Positions 6,024-6,084 of a DNA stretch of 6,084 bases are shown here, piece by piece. The stretch is from contig WJJU01000248.1 of NCBI GenBank assembly GCA_014729595.1, forward strand, positions 1-6,084, given 5' to 3'. Origin of the DNA: Chitinivibrionales bacterium. Its GTDB lineage: Bacteria > Fibrobacterota > Chitinivibrionia > Chitinivibrionales > WJMI01. Each line of letters begins with the position of its first letter. Position 1 is the first letter of the stretch. The position numbers were made by a program, and so were the translations under genes. Under the pieces are notes generated by a model that did no database searches, was not told the origin of the DNA, and saw only the letters and a program-made list of their open reading frames with translations.

Positions 6024-6084
6024 CATATCACCGCAACGCACCACGTACACGCAATGGTGCTACGTTGTCGAATCTTTTGTGAGA

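Larger units (their letters stand above)
5699..6084. other. Non-coding right end: leader, promoter and possible operator region
   Basis: No convincing gene is present in these 386 bases on either strand; the open frames are short and resemble nothing known. The left half is the probable untranslated leader of the exported-protein gene. It holds an 8-base direct repeat AGGCCAAA (5812-5819 and 5822-5829) and a palindrome AAAACGTTTT (5736-5745). The right half is visibly more AT-rich than the coding sequence and carries the promoter, heptamer cluster and palindrome listed separately. Any gene to the right begins or ends outside the window. Confidence 0.7.

Noticed and set aside
5981..6082. 33-codon + strand frame in the right intergenic region
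   Set aside because: It is short, with a weak ribosome site and no resemblance to a known small protein; likely chance.

Overview
The window most likely comes from an anaerobic member of the Fibrobacterota (Fibrobacter/Chitinivibrionia-like). This is inferred from a regulator of the TIGR02147 type, a family hugely expanded in Fibrobacter, from a secreted multidomain protein with a type IX-like C-terminal sorting tail, and from a tungsten/molybdenum aldehyde:ferredoxin oxidoreductase, an enzyme typical of anaerobes. No database search was possible, so the taxonomy is an inference.

Layout: two converging gene clusters fill the window. On the + strand (1-1534) lies the 3' end of an aldehyde:ferredoxin oxidoreductase gene. 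It overlaps by 13 bases a class II aldolase-like gene whose C-terminal lobe keeps all metal and phosphate-binding residues, while its N-terminal part looks like a second, degenerate aldolase lobe. The pair suggests metabolism of an aldehyde or sugar phosphate: the aldolase could make or use an aldehyde that the oxidoreductase interconverts with its acid using ferredoxin. A 52-base gap separates this cluster from the convergent one.

On the - strand (5698 down to 1587) lie, in transcription order, a 595-residue exported protein (Ig-like N-terminus, two carboxypeptidase-regulatory/CnaB-like beta domains, a BsuPI-like domain and a sorting tail), a TIGR02147-family putative DNA-binding regulator, and a 462-residue probable lipoprotein with a striking 6-residue Asp-Thr repeat. 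The regulator and lipoprotein genes are 11 bases apart, and the lipoprotein's Shine-Dalgarno sequence overlaps the regulator stop codon, so they are probably translated together. A strong inverted repeat sits between the exported-protein gene and the regulator.

The right end (5699-6084) is non-coding. It holds a good sigma70-like promoter for the - strand cluster (TTGACC, 17 bases, TATCTT), a leader of about 157 bases, and, just upstream of the -35 box, a cluster of GTATTCG/CGAATAC heptamers including a 7-4-7 dyad. This arrangement looks like a binding region for an activator. No RNA genes, insertion sequences or CRISPR arrays were seen.
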